This document shows, piece by piece, positions 1 to 12,081 of a stretch of 64,000 nucleotides of DNA. Every line of letters starts with the position of its first letter. The first letter of the stretch is position 1. The position numbers and the translations under genes are program-made. The stretch comes from Takashimella koratensis (lineage: Eukaryota > Basidiomycota > Tremellomycetes > Trichosporonales > Tetragoniomycetaceae): the NCBI GenBank assembly GCA_003116875.1, contig BCKT01000013.1, positions 682,001-746,000 of the forward strand, read 5' to 3'. The notes under the pieces are model-generated. The model was not told the DNA's origin. It saw nothing but the letters and a program-made list of their open reading frames with translations, and did not search any database.

Positions 1-24
1 CTTACCTGTGTTCTTGGCGGACAT
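1..24 (-). CDS. 5' coding exon of an unidentified gene (partial)
   Basis: A minus-strand ATG at 24-22 reads M-S-A-K-N-T and then meets a GTAAG donor at positions 5-1, so the exon would end at 6 and the rest of the gene lies outside the window. Very short start exons are common in this window, which makes the reading plausible, but six codons cannot identify a family. The bases upstream (25-434) would be a promoter shared with the divergent acyltransferase gene. Confidence 0.35.
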
Positions 25-434
25 GTCTGTGTTGAGGGGATAGAGATGAACGGGCCGTTACTCGCGATCACACGACTGAGGTGACTGCTGGATGCTGTGG
101 TTGCTGGGTGGATGAAATTTTAAAAACAAAGAGAGGAAAAAAAAGATAGCAGAAAAGCTTAGCCGGTGGAGGTCAAGTCAGGTCCGTGCCTCAGCCGGGT
201 AGATAAATGGGGGGTGTAGATAAGTGTCACCCTAGGTGGATTACAAAACCTTGACAGAATGCTAATGATTTCCTTTAGTCACGGCTATCTGATCTTTAAC
301 CTGATTAATCTCAGGCAGATCTCCCTATCAACCAAGGCTCGAGCCAAGACAAGTCACCGACCTCAGCATCTCCCATACACCCATCCCCCTTCTTCCCTTC
401 CCCCCCCCTGTGTCTGTCCACCACTCCCTCACCC
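25..434. other. Divergent intergenic region
   Basis: No coding potential that I can support. It separates a minus-strand start at 24 from the plus-strand acyltransferase start at 435. The part next to the acyltransferase (about 360-434) is strongly C/T-rich, typical of fungal 5' untranslated regions. Confidence 0.5.
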
Positions 435-2957
435 ATGCCCTTCGGCTCGTCTCACAAGCCCCTCGTCGCCCTCGCAGGCTCAGCCATCACCTCTTTCTTC
501 CGCAAGATCGAGGTGTACGGCGCTGAAAATGTCCCCGAAGATGGGCCCATCATCTTGTGAGTTCTCCAGTCTCATCAGGCGGGTGCCAGCTTGGCAAACT
601 TCTAGAATCTGCGGTCGCAGCTACAGCCACCATCGTAATCATCCTCAGATTGATGCTGACTCTTGGGGAACAGTGCATGCACCCATGCCAACATGGCTAT
701 CGATGTACGTGCTGGCATAGCGATCACCCTCATTGAACAATTATACTAACTCCCGCCTCGTAGCCGGCAGTCCTTAGCAACACCATTCCGTACGGTCGCA
801 ACCTGCACTATTGGGTGAGGAAAGAAATCTCTTCTTATCCTACAGCCTTATCATATCCACATCTGACTCGAGAACTAGGTCAAAGACTCCCTGTTCAAGG
901 TCCCTGCCGTCGCAGCCGTCCTTCTCAACGCTGGCAATATCCGTGAGTTGAACAGTTACGACCTATCGTTGTCTCTATATTTGCACGAACACTCGTTGAC
1001 TTCTCTAGCGGTCGACCGCAAGAACAAGAACAACCAGCTGCTTTTCCGCGGAACGTTTGAAGGTATGTGCATCTGCTTTTAGCATCATTCCTACGCCAAG
1101 CGCACGCACGTCCCTTCCTTCCTTTTCTACCAATGCAACACAACCACTGACTCTCCATCTTTAACTTCGATCTAGCTCTTGCGCAGGGCGAATGCATTGG
1201 TGTATTCCCCGAGGGCACGTCGCATACGGAACCGCACATGATTCCGTTGAAAGACGGTACTTCCTGGGCTGCGCTCGAGTATGTCCGGTACCTCAAGGGA
1301 ACAGACGAGAACGCGGGCGCGAAGAAGGGGGACAAGGCCGTCATTATCCCTGTCGGTATCGCATATTGCGACAAAGCAAAATACCGCAGCCGTGTTGTTG
1401 TACAGTGAGTCGACCAAACCTATCTCTACACAATTTCTGCTCTTATCGTGCCAACTTGAGACTGATGCTCGACAGCTATGGCAAGCCAATCACGATGGAC
1501 GACTACGAGGCCGAGTTCTTGAGTGGGGAGGAAGGAGCGAACAGGACAGCTGTGAAGCGTTTGACCAAAAGGCTCGAGCAAGATCTGATCGAGATGACGG
1601 TGAATGCACCAGACTGGTAAGTTGGTACGAAACTTACCACCTCTCGTCCGGTCTTTCGGTCTCCCGGTCTGATCCATCCGTTACCAGGGACACCGCTTTC
1701 GCTGCCCAGATGGCTCGTGAGATCCTGTGGGAGCCTGAGAGCAGGCTCTCGCTGTATGACTACGTCCCGGTTGCCCAAACGTGAGTCTCAGGGGTTCTCA
1801 TTCCCCTAACGTCATACTGATCACCTCCCTTTGTCAGACTCGTCGACCTTTTCAGCACCCAGGGCGACGAGAACATTGACAAACTCAAAACCCTCTTGGT
1901 CACCTACAATCGCCTGCTCTTCTCGACCCGCCTCTCCAACACTGCGTTGACCGACGTGCCTTTACCACGAACGCTTGATCCGTCGTTCAAAGTTTCCATC
2001 CCGTCGCGATTCAACACCGTCGGCTTACTCGTCAAAGACTCGGTCGGCAGTCTCCTTCGCCTGCCGTTCTTCATCATTCCCATGGTCTTCCACCTGCCCA
2101 TCTACGCTATCGGGATCTACGCCTCTCGTCTGGCGGAAGACGAGCTCGAGACGCAGGCGCAGACCAAAGTCTTCCTCGGTCTTGCGCTGAGCTTCTTGAC
2201 CTACCCGATCGTGTTCTTCACGTTCTGGTTCATCTTCCGTCAAGTGCCCCTGGGTGCTGCTATCGCAGCGGGTGCAGTCTGGCTTCTCGCCCAGTACCAC
2301 TCGGCGCTTATTGATGAGAACTACAACGCGTGAGTCAAGGGAAACACGAGGCGTTTCAGATCTCTCCGTGTCATGCTTCCCGGATTCGGTCATGGAACAA
2401 CACTGAAACCTTGCTTTTCCAGAATGAAGCGACTGGTTGCAGCTTGGCGACTGTTGATCGGCGTCTGGCTTCCGAAACGATCCGAAATGTCTCTATCTTC
2501 GTTCATCGCTTCGTCTGCGTCTTTCGCACCCAACCCACCAGCTGTTGTCGGCCTGCCGCCTAACACGACTCCGGAGAAATACAAGCGGCCTCAACACCTA
2601 CCGTCTCGAGTGCTTGTCCGACACGTGCTGCGTGTCCGAATTGAAGCTGCGCGCGAGCTCGCGGCGTGCCTGCTCGACTTGGAAGCCCGTGATCGGCCCG
2701 TCGCGGCGTCGCCGTGGTTGGCGAGCGAGCACCAGGCGCAGGGTGGGGTGATCCACGAGCTCTCGACCGAAGATGCGGCCAAGCCGGAGTGGGAGCGGCC
2801 TCAAGCCGAGGCAGTGAGGAACGGATCCGAGGTCGTTTCCTTCCTCCGGAGCAAAGGCGCTCGACTGTCTGAGGCGTCGGCATTGGGTGAAGGTCACTGG
2901 GCCGCAAGCAGCGGTGACGAGGACGGCGAGGCAGGGGAGAGTCGGAAGAGTCAGTAA
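435..2957 (+). CDS. Glycerol-3-phosphate / dihydroxyacetone-phosphate acyltransferase
   Basis: Ten exons (435-556, 674-704, 764-814, 879-942, 1009-1062, 1176-1404, 1476-1616, 1688-1780, 1838-2329, 2423-2957) give 603 residues. The PlsC-type blocks are visible. HANMAID near residue 45 matches the HANQFVD catalytic block of yeast Sct1/Gpt2, FPEGTSH near 118 is the glycerol-phosphate-binding block, and IIPVGIAY follows. Two hydrophobic stretches lie near residues 340-365 and 385-420, and the tail is basic and polar. The family sits in the ER or lipid-droplet membrane and makes lysophosphatidate or acyl-DHAP, the first step of glycerolipid synthesis. The 31-nt second exon carries most of the catalytic block, and using any other acceptor there breaks it. 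Later in the window CDS1 acts on the phosphatidate made further down the same pathway. Whether it is the SCT1 or GPT2 orthologue cannot be decided here. Confidence 0.9.
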
Positions 2958-5057
2958 ACAAGGGGTTTTAGGAAAGACGATAGATTGAGGGATTTCGGAA
3001 GTGTGGTCGGAAAACGAGTCGAGCGGAGTTAGGGCGCTTGGTATCTTAATGAACGGTGAACGCGACAGCGCAGGCGTCTGATGTTGTGCTATATTGAGCC
3101 TGCCGGGATTTTTCTTTTCATTCACGTCGTTCAGTTCACGCCCACCCCATATCTCCTGCATTGAGCTCGGTACAGTACTGTCATGTCAATTGAAATGAAA
3201 ACCTTTCATAAGACACTGCGGACTGTGCTTTGACAAAGTCCGGTGGTCGTGTCTCCTCCGGTGCTACCTGCGTTGGCGTGCACACGTTTCACAAGACGAC
3301 CAGCCGGAGCCGCGGATGAACAAGGAGTGGGTTCATGTACCTCGCTCGTCCTTGCTCCTCTGAGTCTACCTTAGGCTACTTGCAATTCAGCTGACGTTTG
3401 CATGACTCGAACTGATGGTGGAGCCATATGCCCATCTACACCCCCATCCCAGCCTGGGCGATTCAATCAGTTGAGACAAGTAAATTGAGCGAGATCCAAC
3501 GCCATTGCATCTACTGTCCCAGGCTCAATTGAAACTACCACCCGCACTGACAGACACCGACCCCCACCTCCAGGCACCGGAAACTAGTCCTGTCAAGGGT
3601 GCTTCAGTACGCAACGCTATGCCCCCCCCCCCCCCCCCCNNNNNNNNNNNNNNNNNNNNNNNNNNNNNNNNNNNNNNNNNNNNNNNNNNNNNNNNNNNNN
3701 NNNNNCTCTCCCTCTCTCTCCCCCCCCCCCCCCCCCCCCCCTTGGCTTCCCTGGGTCGCTGCGTCGGGCTCCTGCCCCATATCCGATGGGGGGGCGCCGG
3801 GCCCTGAAAAACAAGAGACGGGGTGAAACCAATCGATTGGGTGATAGAAAACAAGGTGGCGTAGTTGAACAAGCCATCTGCCTTTTTTTGCCCAGAACCG
3901 CAGATCAGATCGGGTCGGATCAGATCGTCTGACCATCGCCACCTATGCATTTCTATTGTCTTGGCCACTGACCTACCCTCCTCCCAGCCCACCGCCTACC
4001 GCCCACCTGACCAACCCCCTCTCGCAATCTGCCTCCCTACCTGCCTGCCTGCCTAGCTGGCTCGTCCAATTTAAACTCGTATGCTTCGTGACTCACCCCT
4101 GGAGTTGATCGACCGAGTTTGGTAATTTTCTATCACTTCAAATGAATTAACCGCTTTTCCGACCGACCTGTCAGTCCAAGCTCCCCTCTCTCTGTCCGTC
4201 CGTCTTGTCTGTTCGGACGAATACAACGAACGACAATGCACATCGCATGAGCCGGAAGGGTGGGTAGTTGAGGGGGTTCTTTCGAGGCGAATCAGGGGTT
4301 TACGCCAAAGCCATGAGATCGTCCGTCCCCCTTGGGGGGGCCGGTACCTTGACCAACCGGTCGACCCCCCGCGTCTCTCTGCCCCTCGTCTCGCTCAACG
4401 GAACGAGGACCACCTGGCATCCCCACCCCCCACCCCCCCAACCACCCCCCTGCACCCTGTCTGATTGCGCAAGCAATTCAATAGTCTAACTACCTCTGAT
4501 CCAGACTCTTTCGAGCCCACTCATTTCACTCACTGAACCTATTCTAAAGGATTTGACGCTTGGGGTAGAGGAGAGACACTTTTTTTCTCATCCCTCCTTG
4601 ACCCACCGACCCACCGACCCACCGACCTACCGACCCTCCCACCCTCCCACTTACCTTTTCATACACACTTTTCCCCCACCCACTCGACATCTAAGGACCC
4701 ACCGTTTGTCGCCTCCCAACTCTCGACTTTACACCTTTCAACCAAACTCGCTATTCACAGTTCTCCCATCACTCGCTATCAACTCCCATCGACTGCTCTC
4801 GACGAGCTCCGACATTTCACTCCTCGACAAATCGGGTCTTTGACAGCACCGACCACGTCGCAGCGCCCCTTCCAACTCAAGAGCCTGAGATACACGTACA
4901 GAGCCTTCATCTACCCTTGGCTGGGCGAGCGTTGCCACTGGACTTCAACCCAAGACGACCACAAGGGTCCGCCAAATCCGATCATATCCACCTATAGAGC
5001 GACACCCTCAACCTCGCAAGTCTCAAAGTGAGACGTGAGACGGATTAGCGAAAAATC
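2958..5057. other. Long gene-free stretch with assembly gap and repeats
   Basis: About 2.1 kb with no gene I can support. It holds the 3' flank of the acyltransferase, a poly-C tract running into an N gap, a second poly-C tract at 3721-3740, simple CTGC repeats near 4036-4057, and a short C/A-rich tandem repeat (period about 8) at 4599-4640. The last several hundred bases are pyrimidine-rich and are probably promoter and 5' leader of the DUF6534 gene. Confidence 0.6.
3640..3705. other. Assembly gap (66 N)
   Basis: Sixty-six unresolved bases sit between a poly-C run (3622-3639) and a CT-rich/poly-C run (3706-3740). The gap was probably caused by the homopolymer itself. The true length is unknown. 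Confidence 0.97.
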
Positions 5058-7332
5058 ATGAACCGAAGAATGTTTGGAAACATCTTGGTGGCCGCTCAGA
5101 CCACGGCGATGGACGCAACATCCACCACATCCACAGCCCCGACCTATGTACCATGGACGAAGGAATCTGGAGAGAATCAGGTACGTTCTTGATGATTGCA
5201 TAGCGGCTCGGCCGCCAAAGAATGAGGCGGGTGGCGGGGATTTATTGGGGAGAGTGGAAAGGCATGAGCTGACGTGAACGTTGGTCATTGTTGGAACCTC
5301 GACTCTCAGATGATGCCGATCATGGTAGCTACTTTGATGAGCTGTTTCGGCCTCGGCATCCTCATGGTGAGTTAAACATCGACCTCCTCTCTGCTCGCCT
5401 TAAACGTTGCTGACATTCGCCGTTTTCACCAGTCCGTGGTACGTCCGTCCTTGATTCCTTCTCATTCGCGTCTCTTGTCTCCCCTACCCGCAACGCAGAA
5501 CCACACTGAATCCGATATTCTAGGCTTGGTCATACCATGTCAACTACCCTCGAGACTCGCGATTCAACAAGATTTTTGTCGCCGTACGTCAATGTTTCTG
5601 TCACTTCCTGCTTAGGCCCTCGACACGCGACCTACCCCATCTCTTTCAAAACCCCACGTGCTGATTCTCTGCTTTCTACAGGTGATCGTGATCCTCTCTT
5701 TGGGCGATACGCTGTGCACTTCTATCCGAGTGTGTCGCCTTACCGGACCTTATGCAGGCAACTACGCGCCCTATGTGAGTTGATGAAGAAGATTCCATTT
5801 CTACTATTCCTAGATACCTAACCCTGACTGCTTCGCTCAGCTCGACATGGTCCACTTTCCCGAAGCCTGGCTCGGCGGCGTTCTCGCCATGCTCACCGAG
5901 TCCGTATGCGAACTCTTCATGATCATTCGTGTCGTTCGCTTCGCTCGCGCCCTTCGCCGGACATACGGAGCACGGATCAAGCTCTTCGTCAACGCGTTTA
6001 CCGTGTTCCTAGGTGTGGCGTGGTTATGGGACGTCTTTGTAGGCCTCTCGCCTGCGATTCTCTTGGCGGTGAGTAATAGTCTACAAGTAGAAGAGGAAAC
6101 GAGACTTGGTCGAGGGAGAGTTGGAAATTGCAAAGCTCATACAGGATACTAGGTTATGGGGAACATTCTCAACGTCACCGAAGGGTCGAAACCGACCCAG
6201 TTGTTCCATTTCTTCCTCAACGCTCAGATTTCAACTTTCATGGTTAGTCCCCACCACTTCATCGATATTCCGATATACTCACTCTTACCCCAGATTCTCG
6301 ACTTTATCGTCACCGCGAGCTTGTTCGCTGAACTTCGCCTTGCCAAGGTGAGTTTCAAGTCCCTTTCTGCGTTATCCATTTTTGAATCTCTCACTGATTA
6401 TCATGTACAGAGCGGGTTCGCAGGTTCCAATACCGTTCTTAACAGGCTTTCTGTGATCGGTTTACAAACTGGTTTACTGGTGTTACTTATCCAGACTGGG
6501 GAACTTATGGCGTCGTATCTTTCGTGAGCCACTCTGCCTCATCATTCACTTCTCGTCCCTCCTCCGCAAGACTGAACGTCCTTCCCCTACACACACTATT
6601 TTTCCCCAAGTGCTGACAAACCTTCCCTCCTTCGACCTGACTACCAGTCCTACGGCATGGTTTGACGTCCCTATTCTGGTTCTCGGCAAAGTCCGCGCTC
6701 TTACCGTGATCGCGGTGATTGTTGCTCCTCGACGTGCACACGAGGCCTATTTCACAGACCAAGAGACTCGTTCTCGACCTAGCGGCGATATTGTCCGACC
6801 TTCTGTTGCCTCTCTCGGCCCCAAGGACGGGGGTATCAGTCCCGGCGGTGGCGGCGGCGGGGTTGGTATGATGCGTACCCACGGGACCACCACGGGTAAC
6901 GGGAGCCAACACCCTCTCATGCACAGCAGTACTCAAGGTGCCTCCTCTTCGGGAGGTTCAATGAGCACGACCCCCAAGGATTCAGAAGGGGTGTTACATG
7001 TTTCGTACTCGCCTTCTCCGCCGCATATGCACCACGACGGTGAGGATCTCGACGAGAAGGATGCCATGGGAATGGGTTACGACGAATTCGGGCAGAGACA
7101 CCAGCAGCAGCGGCAGCAGAGGATGGAGTTGCCGGTCCCGCCTCTTCCGGCTGGCGGCGGTATCGGTGGGATAAGTGGGGTAGGTGCCACTGTCGCTGCG
7201 TGGGCAGCAGGGAGAGGAGGTGGACGGAAAGCCAGTGCGATCTCTATGAGCCTTGAGGAGATGTTGAGCAGCGCTCCAGGTGACGACGAGGAGATGATGC
7301 GTGATATTCGGAGAAAGGGCAGTAACTACTAG
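5058..7332 (+). CDS. Seven-helix membrane protein with DUF6534-type C-terminal region
   Basis: Ten exons (5058-5180, 5310-5366, 5433-5438, 5524-5583, 5682-5774, 5841-6068, 6153-6242, 6294-6347, 6411-6523, 6648-7332) give 502 residues. Seven hydrophobic segments lie at roughly 42-64, 79-100, 122-150, 160-190, 207-235, 251-275 and 278-305. The part from SGFAGSNTVLNRL to the last helix, with a conserved LGK and a following basic stretch, matches the DUF6534 pattern of multi-pass proteins abundant in Agaricomycotina. The last 200 residues are hydrophilic, rich in Gly, Ser and His with an HQQQRQQR run, and probably cytosolic. One exon is only 6 nt (Ser-Val). The substrate or signal is unknown. Receptor-like or transporter-like roles are both possible and neither is shown by the sequence. 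Confidence 0.75.
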
Positions 7333-8249
7333 ACCTCGAGTGATCGCGACAAGTCTACTTCTTCGTAATCGTTTCGTAACCCATCATTCTGGACTTTCAG
7401 CTAGCTAGCTTGATTCCTCGCCAGGTTCTGTATCAACAAGGTCTTGGGCAAGTATAATAGAGATGCAACCTGTACATAGACCAAATCTGCACATGAGCAC
7501 AAGGGATCACTATCAAGATCACTGTTATCGTTGGTTGAGAGAGTCTGCAGTAAAGTGTGACATCATCAATCTACGAAGCAAGCGACGAATCTGAGCCCAA
7601 GCGGAGAGATGAATCAACTCTTGAACTGTTAGACAGATAGACGTTGAAGAGAATCAGGGGGTTGGGGGTTGGATAAAAAGGTGGGAGAAGGATGAAAGCA
7701 CTCGAATGTTACTGCAGAGTTGAATATGGAACGGGGAGCACTTTGAGGTAAAGGAAGCTTTGACCAAGTAGATTATGGTGTTTAAGATAGGAAAGGTTGG
7801 GGTTAACATGATCCCATAGGACAGAGTCAAGGAGGAACCTGTCTTTGTGCCCCAAGGTCATATATGTTGATTATACTGTTCGTAGTGAGGGGTCTCATTG
7901 CATCAGACTCCATTCAAGGCTAGAAGCCCGGAAGAAAGGACACGACCAGGGACGAAAAGAGAAGAGAAGGGAAGAGAAGGGAGGAAATGGAGGAGAGGGT
8001 ATAACGTGGGTATCTTTTGACAGAGAACATCAGACACGAGACAGACAGGACACGGGAAACGACACGAGGGACATTTTTCCGAGCAGTCGGAACGGGTAGA
8101 GATAGAGGTAGAAGTTGGAAGACGGAAGTTGGAAGTTGGAAGTTGGAAGTTGGAAGTTGCAATCTTTCTTTTGCTTTCTTTAGGATAAGTAAACATCGAT
8201 ACTCGAGCAACGATATCCGCTCGCGCAAGGTCTCATCGATGGTTTCGAC
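7333..8249. other. Convergent intergenic region
   Basis: This is the shared 3' flank of two convergent genes. It is purine-rich on the plus strand between about 7915 and 8160. No open frame here shows codon structure or a recognisable family. Confidence 0.5.
8110..8160. repeat. 7-bp tandem repeat (GGAAGTT)
   Basis: The heptamer GGAAGTT repeats about five times, with an imperfect copy before it. It lies close to the 3' end of the minus-strand membrane-protein gene. Confidence 0.85.
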
Positions 8250-10499
8250 TTAGGCGAGACGCTCAGCGACAACGAGGGCGGCGACGAGACCGGCGATGAG
8301 GGCGCGGCCCTGGGCGTCACCGCTGAGCGCGAGGGCGTCGACAAGGGCCGAGGGCGCCGCAGAGGTGAGCGGGAGCAAGAGCGCCGCGAGGCGGAAGAAG
8401 GAAAACGTCAATGGGTCAACGCTGGGCACGGGCGGGTGCGCGGCTGTAAAAGAGGAACAGACAGGTCAGACTATCGATGCGAAATTCTTGCATGGAGTAT
8501 TGACAGATTTCCCAGGGGTTGCACAAGAGCTCGGGAGGGTGACATACCTGCGTAGCGGGTAGCGTGGCCGGTGTTGGCGCCCTTCTGGGGAACGAACGAG
8601 ACGACGGTTGAGAGCGCGAGCGGCGGGAGGACGGTCGAGCAGAACCTGTGGAAGAAAGGTGAGTTCAAGAACAATTTAGAGATACGAAATGGACCAGCTG
8701 AATAGCTAAGAGCTCATGGGCTCCCTGAGCGACTCACCACCAGGCGAGGGCGGGCCAGATCTTGGCGTGAACACCAAACGAGCGCCAGTCCGGGAGCCGG
8801 ACGGTAGTGTTAAAGTTGGGAGCCCAGAAGAAGATCCCATGGAGGAGGGACGAGATGCTGCCCTTCTCGCCAGCGAGGGGAGGGAAGAAGATCTGAAATG
8901 ATGAGTGTCAGCGGATCTCGCCCTCCTCTATTTAGATCAAGTTTTGATAGAAACTTACGGTGTGGTCGTAGTACTGGACGACGTGAGTGAAGAGGAGAAC
9001 AGCCTCGAGAGCGAGCGCGGCGCTAATGATAGCTTCGGGCTTGGACAAGAACTGTGCCAGGTCAGGAACCGTAGCGACGATCAGGAGAAGAATGGAGATG
9101 AGCTACCCGACTTACGTCGCGGAGGACACGGACACCCTGCTCGACGCGAAGCTGGTTGTCCTGGTTGAACTTGATCAAGGCGCCGGTAGCCGCGTTGAGA
9201 CGGACGGTGAGGTCCTTTGAGATGTTTTCGGGCTGGGGGACAAGCGCGAGCGACTGGGACGCGACCTCCTGGACGCGGGACACGACGCTGTAAGGAGGGA
9301 GAGCACGAAATGTCAGTACTGGGCTAGCGTCATAAATGTGGTGAAACCCAAGAGGGGCACAACCACTCACGCCGGGCTGTCGGGGAGAGGGACGTTTGCA
9401 GCCTCGACAGTGCCCTGGACGCGGTCGATGACCTTGTTGATCGACTTGCGGCCCTTGGTGGCGGCGTTTGCAAGCGCGGTCTTGACGTCGGGGGACAAGG
9501 GCGAGTTGGCTGCCGGTGAGTCGGACTCGGAGTCGGCGTGCCTGCAAAGCGTCGAATGGTTCAGTTGAGAATTCGGCAAGAGCAAGGGGGATCGGGGGAG
9601 TGTCTCAGACCGGTTGTGGCAGGCCCTCATCATGCCTGTGGCCCGCCCACCGCGGCGAGATCCCCCAGAGCACAAAGGTGAGGGTGAGAGGATGGAAGGA
9701 AACGGGGCCACATACAGGGTCCTGCGGCGGTGATAGAGGCCCTTGAACTGGGGACTGTCCTTGAGGGTGGTCTCGTTGGCGTCGAGGTGAGCCTGGATAG
9801 CCTCACGCAGCTCGACCATCTTGCCCTCAACGACCGTGGCTGCGAGGTTGAGCGCCGAGCCAATCTCGACGAGCTCGCCTTTCCGCTTGTTGACAAGCGA
9901 GCCGCTGAACGTGGACCTGTGGCGGGTTGAATGGTGGCCGGTGATGCATTGAACGGCGCGAGAGAATGACAAGGGTTGTTGTGTTGATGTGCGAGGTATG
10001 ATGAATGATGATGATGGGGAAGAGAAGGGCCGGTCGTTGAGATGGGAGAACATGGTCAGCGGTGGTATCTCAACCGAAAGGTGTTGTTGTGATCTGCAGA
10101 CGGGGATTGTTTGGAGATGGGGTCGGGTGATAGGATGGATGCAATAGTGGTGGATGCGTTGGGCGTAGTTGTTGATGTATTGGCGTCGAGGCGAGATGGA
10201 ATGCAGCTGGCAACGGGCGTGAAGGCGCTGTGCCGTTGTGATAACGAGAAGACCGCCGATACATCGACGGTGTGATCGACAGGGGCACGGAGGGGCAAGG
10301 GACAGACAGGGCCTGGGCGGCCACGTTTGACGTTGATAGTTGAACATGAAATAAAGAATCCGAGTTGGCGCAACGCGAACGAGACTAAAACTAGGGGAGT
10401 GGCACGCGGGTCGATGTCGATGACGAGGGAGCGACGAGCGGGGCAGAAGGGCGAGAGGACTGGGGAGAGAAGGCATGGGGCGGTGGATACTCACGACAT
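8250..10499 (-). CDS. Uncharacterised membrane protein, 362 residues
   Basis: Minus-strand exons 10499-10495, 9916-9716, 9541-9371, 9287-9116, 9051-8959, 8892-8738, 8645-8548 and 8443-8250. The first exon is only ATGTC, joined over a 578-nt intron to an exon starting STFSGSLVNKRKGELVEIGS. This start is chosen because phase and the clean GTGAG donor agree. The N-terminal half is hydrophilic and helical with an SESDSP acidic patch. The C-terminal half has hydrophobic segments AIISAALALEAVLLFTHVV, IWPALAWW-FCSTVLPPLALS, FFRLAALLLPL and GRALIAGLVAALVVAERLA, so it is probably a four-span membrane protein ending at the membrane. I do not recognise the family. The first intron is by far the longest in the gene and may carry regulatory sequence. 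Confidence 0.7.
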
Positions 10500-10913
10500 G
10501 ATGCTTGGAGAAGAGTGGATGGGTAGGTAGGTGGATGTGGTAGAGTCGAAGGATGGGTGGATGGTGGATGGGAAAGTGAGGGTGGAGTAGTTAGTTGTTA
10601 GTTGTTTGTTTACAAAGTTCTAGAGCGTTGCTAAAAGCAGTGGCTACCCGGACTCTCAGGCTCTCCTCGCCCCCTCCGACCGGCCCCGCGCCCGATGACG
10701 TAAACATTGAAATGGCTAAACATCAATCCCCAATAAACCAGCGAGGACATGCATGCACACTGCGTCCCTCTCCTCTTACATTACCCAGATATCACTGATA
10801 CATCTCGTGCTCGAGTACGATCGACGCTCACTACCCTCTCTATGCCCCTCCTCGTACATCCAGTGTCACTTTTCTATCTCCCGTGTACTGGCCTCATGTA
10901 ACAAACCCGCCAT
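10500..10913. other. Intergenic region between two minus-strand genes
   Basis: This is the promoter side of the membrane-protein gene and the 3' flank of the short glutaredoxin. No gene was seen. Confidence 0.5.
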
Positions 10914-11570
10914 TCAAGTTTCGTAAACATCATCTAACCCACCCGCTGAGGCGGCGGCAATCTTGCGCTGGAGTTTGGCGTTGGGGACAGAGACAAGCTC
11001 AGAGCAACCACCTATGAATTCGCCATTGATGTAGACGTGCGGTACGGTACTTTGGCCATTAAGATGTTGGAGGTACGCCTGAATCTTGGCTGGAACAGGG
11101 AGAGGATCAGCTGGGTCATAGAGCTGGACAAGGTGCTAGAGGTAGTGGAGGTGAATGTACTTACAGCTTCCTTTCATGGTGTTGATTCTGGAGAGAGGTA
11201 TCAGCTAAATGACATGCAACCGGTCCGTGATTACCTCTGAACATATCTATAGGGAAGGTTGAGGCTCAACTCACTCGTAGATCTTGACGTGGTCAGACTT
11301 TTTCTTGAGAATGTGCTTGGCGGTTGCACAGTACTGCGTCAAGCCCAAAAATCAGCGTTGTTCGTCCGGCATGGTCCGCTGGATATCCTTTATCAGTCCA
11401 CCAACGTTCCGAGGGAGCTTCGAAATACCAGGTACAAATCAAGATGGTAAAGAAGGGCTTACCGGGCAGTAGTTCTTGCTGAAGATGAGTACCTTGTCCT
11501 CCTTGATCGCCTTGTCGACTAGCTCCTTGACGCTGGCCATATCAACATTTGAGCTGAGTGCTGAACCCAT
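10914..11570 (-). CDS. Dithiol glutaredoxin, paralogue with short N-terminus
   Basis: Exons 11570-11463, 11333-11275, 11187-11165 and 11089-10914 give 121 residues from the ATG at 11570, or 111 from the in-frame ATG at 11540. The active site CPYC is split by the first intron (YCP/YC). The TVPHVYINGEFIGGCSEL segment is the glutathione-binding cis-Pro and GG region. The protein would reduce disulfides and mixed glutathione disulfides. The upstream start gives MGSALSSNVDM, which matches the GSSLSTTTVDM segment of the neighbouring copy, so homology extends to it. Residues 2-6 also fit a myristoylation pattern. Internal exon lengths (59 and 23 nt) and phases are identical to the neighbour at 12082-12891. 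The C-terminus is longer by about 11 residues (SAGGLDDVYET). Confidence 0.88.
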
Positions 11571-12081
11571 CTCTGCGGGTTGTGGATAAGCTAAAGGAAA
11601 GAGAGACGAACTGGACGATTAGTCACATTCAGAAGTGATCTCTCTGGACGTGGACAACCGTTGTCTTGGCATTGATCGTTGTCGGCTTTTGAAACTGCAC
11701 GTCATAATCTGCGCTTGATATGCCTAGCTGGGTTAGCTCGGTACAAAACGACGTCTCCACTTCGCCGCGCCGCTCCGAAAAAACGCCGGATGCCAAGATA
11801 GCGAGGATATCGGTCTCCGTTCAAAGAGCCGAAATACTTAGTTCTCCATCTCACGAGACCTGTCGCTTACTAGCTAGCTACCTTCAGTGGGTCATAGCCT
11901 GTCCCAAAATGTGGTGGTCACCAAAGGGCTCTCCAAAGACGGGCAGATTCTCAAAGGTTGATCGAGTGCTGTATGAAGATGTACGACATCGCAGAAACGA
12001 TCCCGTTCTCATCCTGCTATATCACTGCATATCCTGCATCTTATACATAGCTATCTACATCGCGTACGCTCTTTTCACAGC
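11571..12081. other. Spacer between the two glutaredoxin genes
   Basis: It holds the promoter of the downstream glutaredoxin copy and the 3' flank of the upstream copy. No gene was seen. Confidence 0.5.

Noticed and set aside
9367..10494. A 375-codon minus-strand frame starting in the long first intron of the membrane-protein gene
   Set aside because: It reads through canonical donors and acceptors at 9917, 9716 and 9541, and the upstream part is Ser/His/Pro-rich filler. The spliced model explains phases better.
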